Of a stretch of DNA of 15,326 bases, positions 14,125 through 15,326 are shown piece after piece (within the stretch, counting starts at the first letter, position 1; each line of letters begins with the position of its first letter). Source of the stretch: an uncultured Actinotalea sp. (GTDB lineage: Bacteria; Actinomycetota; Actinomycetes; Actinomycetales; Cellulomonadaceae). The position numbers and the translations under genes were made by a program. A model generated the notes under the pieces. That model was given only the letters and a program-made list of their open reading frames with translations, had not been told where the DNA came from and did no database searches. Location: positions 1 to 15,326 of the forward strand of contig NZ_CAMPHH010000051.1 of assembly GCF_946885855.1 (NCBI RefSeq). The letters run 5' to 3'.

Positions 14125-14135
14125 CGCCCAGCGGT

Positions 14136-14183
14136 CCGCCGAGGGCGCCCGCGACGAGCCGCGTCGCGGGCGCGGTCCGGCGG
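14136..14183 (+). terminator. Long hairpin between the DUF3151 gene and purA
   Basis: A perfect 11-bp stem (14145-14155 with 14163-14173) has a 7-b loop. An outer stem (14136-14141 with 14178-14183) extends it across an internal loop. It begins 12 b after the DUF3151 stop and ends 86 b before the purA ATG. No U-tract, as with the fbaA terminator. Confidence 0.65.
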
Positions 14184-14226
14184 TTCGCCCGACGGGACCG
14201 ACGGCGGCGCCGTCGTCGTGCTCGGG

Positions 14227-14232
14227 TAGCCT
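14227..14232 (+). promoter_or_regulatory. Candidate purA -10 element
   Basis: TAGCCT (TANNNT) predicts a start near 14239, giving a leader of about 31 b. No -35 is evident. The leader holds GAGGAAGAGGG (14253-14263), a purine-rich ribosome site before the ATG at 14270. Confidence 0.4.
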
Positions 14233-14254
14233 CGGGGCGGCCCAGATCGCGTGA

Positions 14255-15326
<1,072 letters not shown>

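Overview
The window is GC-rich chromosomal DNA (roughly 70-75% by eye) from an actinobacterium, most likely a Micrococcales / Cellulomonas-like lineage. The case rests on a DUF3151 gene, class IIA fba and actinobacterial-style purA close together, GTG starts, G/C-ending codons and many -10-only promoters. That placement comes from remembered protein families; no search was run. I see no mobile element, tRNA, rRNA, CRISPR array or base-composition island. No gene-free stretch exceeds 300 bases; the longest gaps (about 190-211 b) are at 1519-1729, 4638-4842, 9046-9249 and 13516-13707.

Layout. (1) 17-589 encodes LemA(+), convergent with a YwiC-family membrane protein (-). (2) From 1730 an ABC-2/NatAB-type exporter ATPase and permease overlap by ATGA, and a TrmH/SpoU rRNA/tRNA methyltransferase overlaps the permease end. 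(3) 4843-7712 holds scoA, scoB and a thiolase, an acetoacetate-to-acetyl-CoA module. (4) 7856-9045 (-) is a PadR regulator translationally coupled to a HAAS-domain membrane protein, with a leaderless promoter. (5) 9250-10272 is fbaA, followed by a strong hairpin terminator and an 18-bp tandem duplication. (6) 10379-13515 is a partner-switching signalling cassette: two STAS anti-sigma-factor-antagonist-like genes on the minus strand flank one large plus-strand protein. (7) 13708 onward holds DUF3151 and purA, the latter cut by the window end.

Most interesting. The 710-aa switch protein combines a LOV-like PAS, a GAF-like region, a PP2C/SpoIIE phosphatase and an RsbW-like kinase in one chain, so phosphatase and kinase for STAS partners are fused. 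Its PAS matches LOV photoreceptors closely (both Asn motifs and the Gln are kept), but the photoactive Cys position is Pro. It may therefore sense redox or another ligand rather than light by the usual adduct. No sigma factor or separate RsbW is encoded here. Second, a DosR/DevR-like box lies about 43 b upstream of the putative YwiC transcription start, which fits the known link of Bacillus ywiC to anaerobic regulation. Third, direct-repeat and inverted-repeat operator candidates precede the downstream STAS gene and the padR gene.
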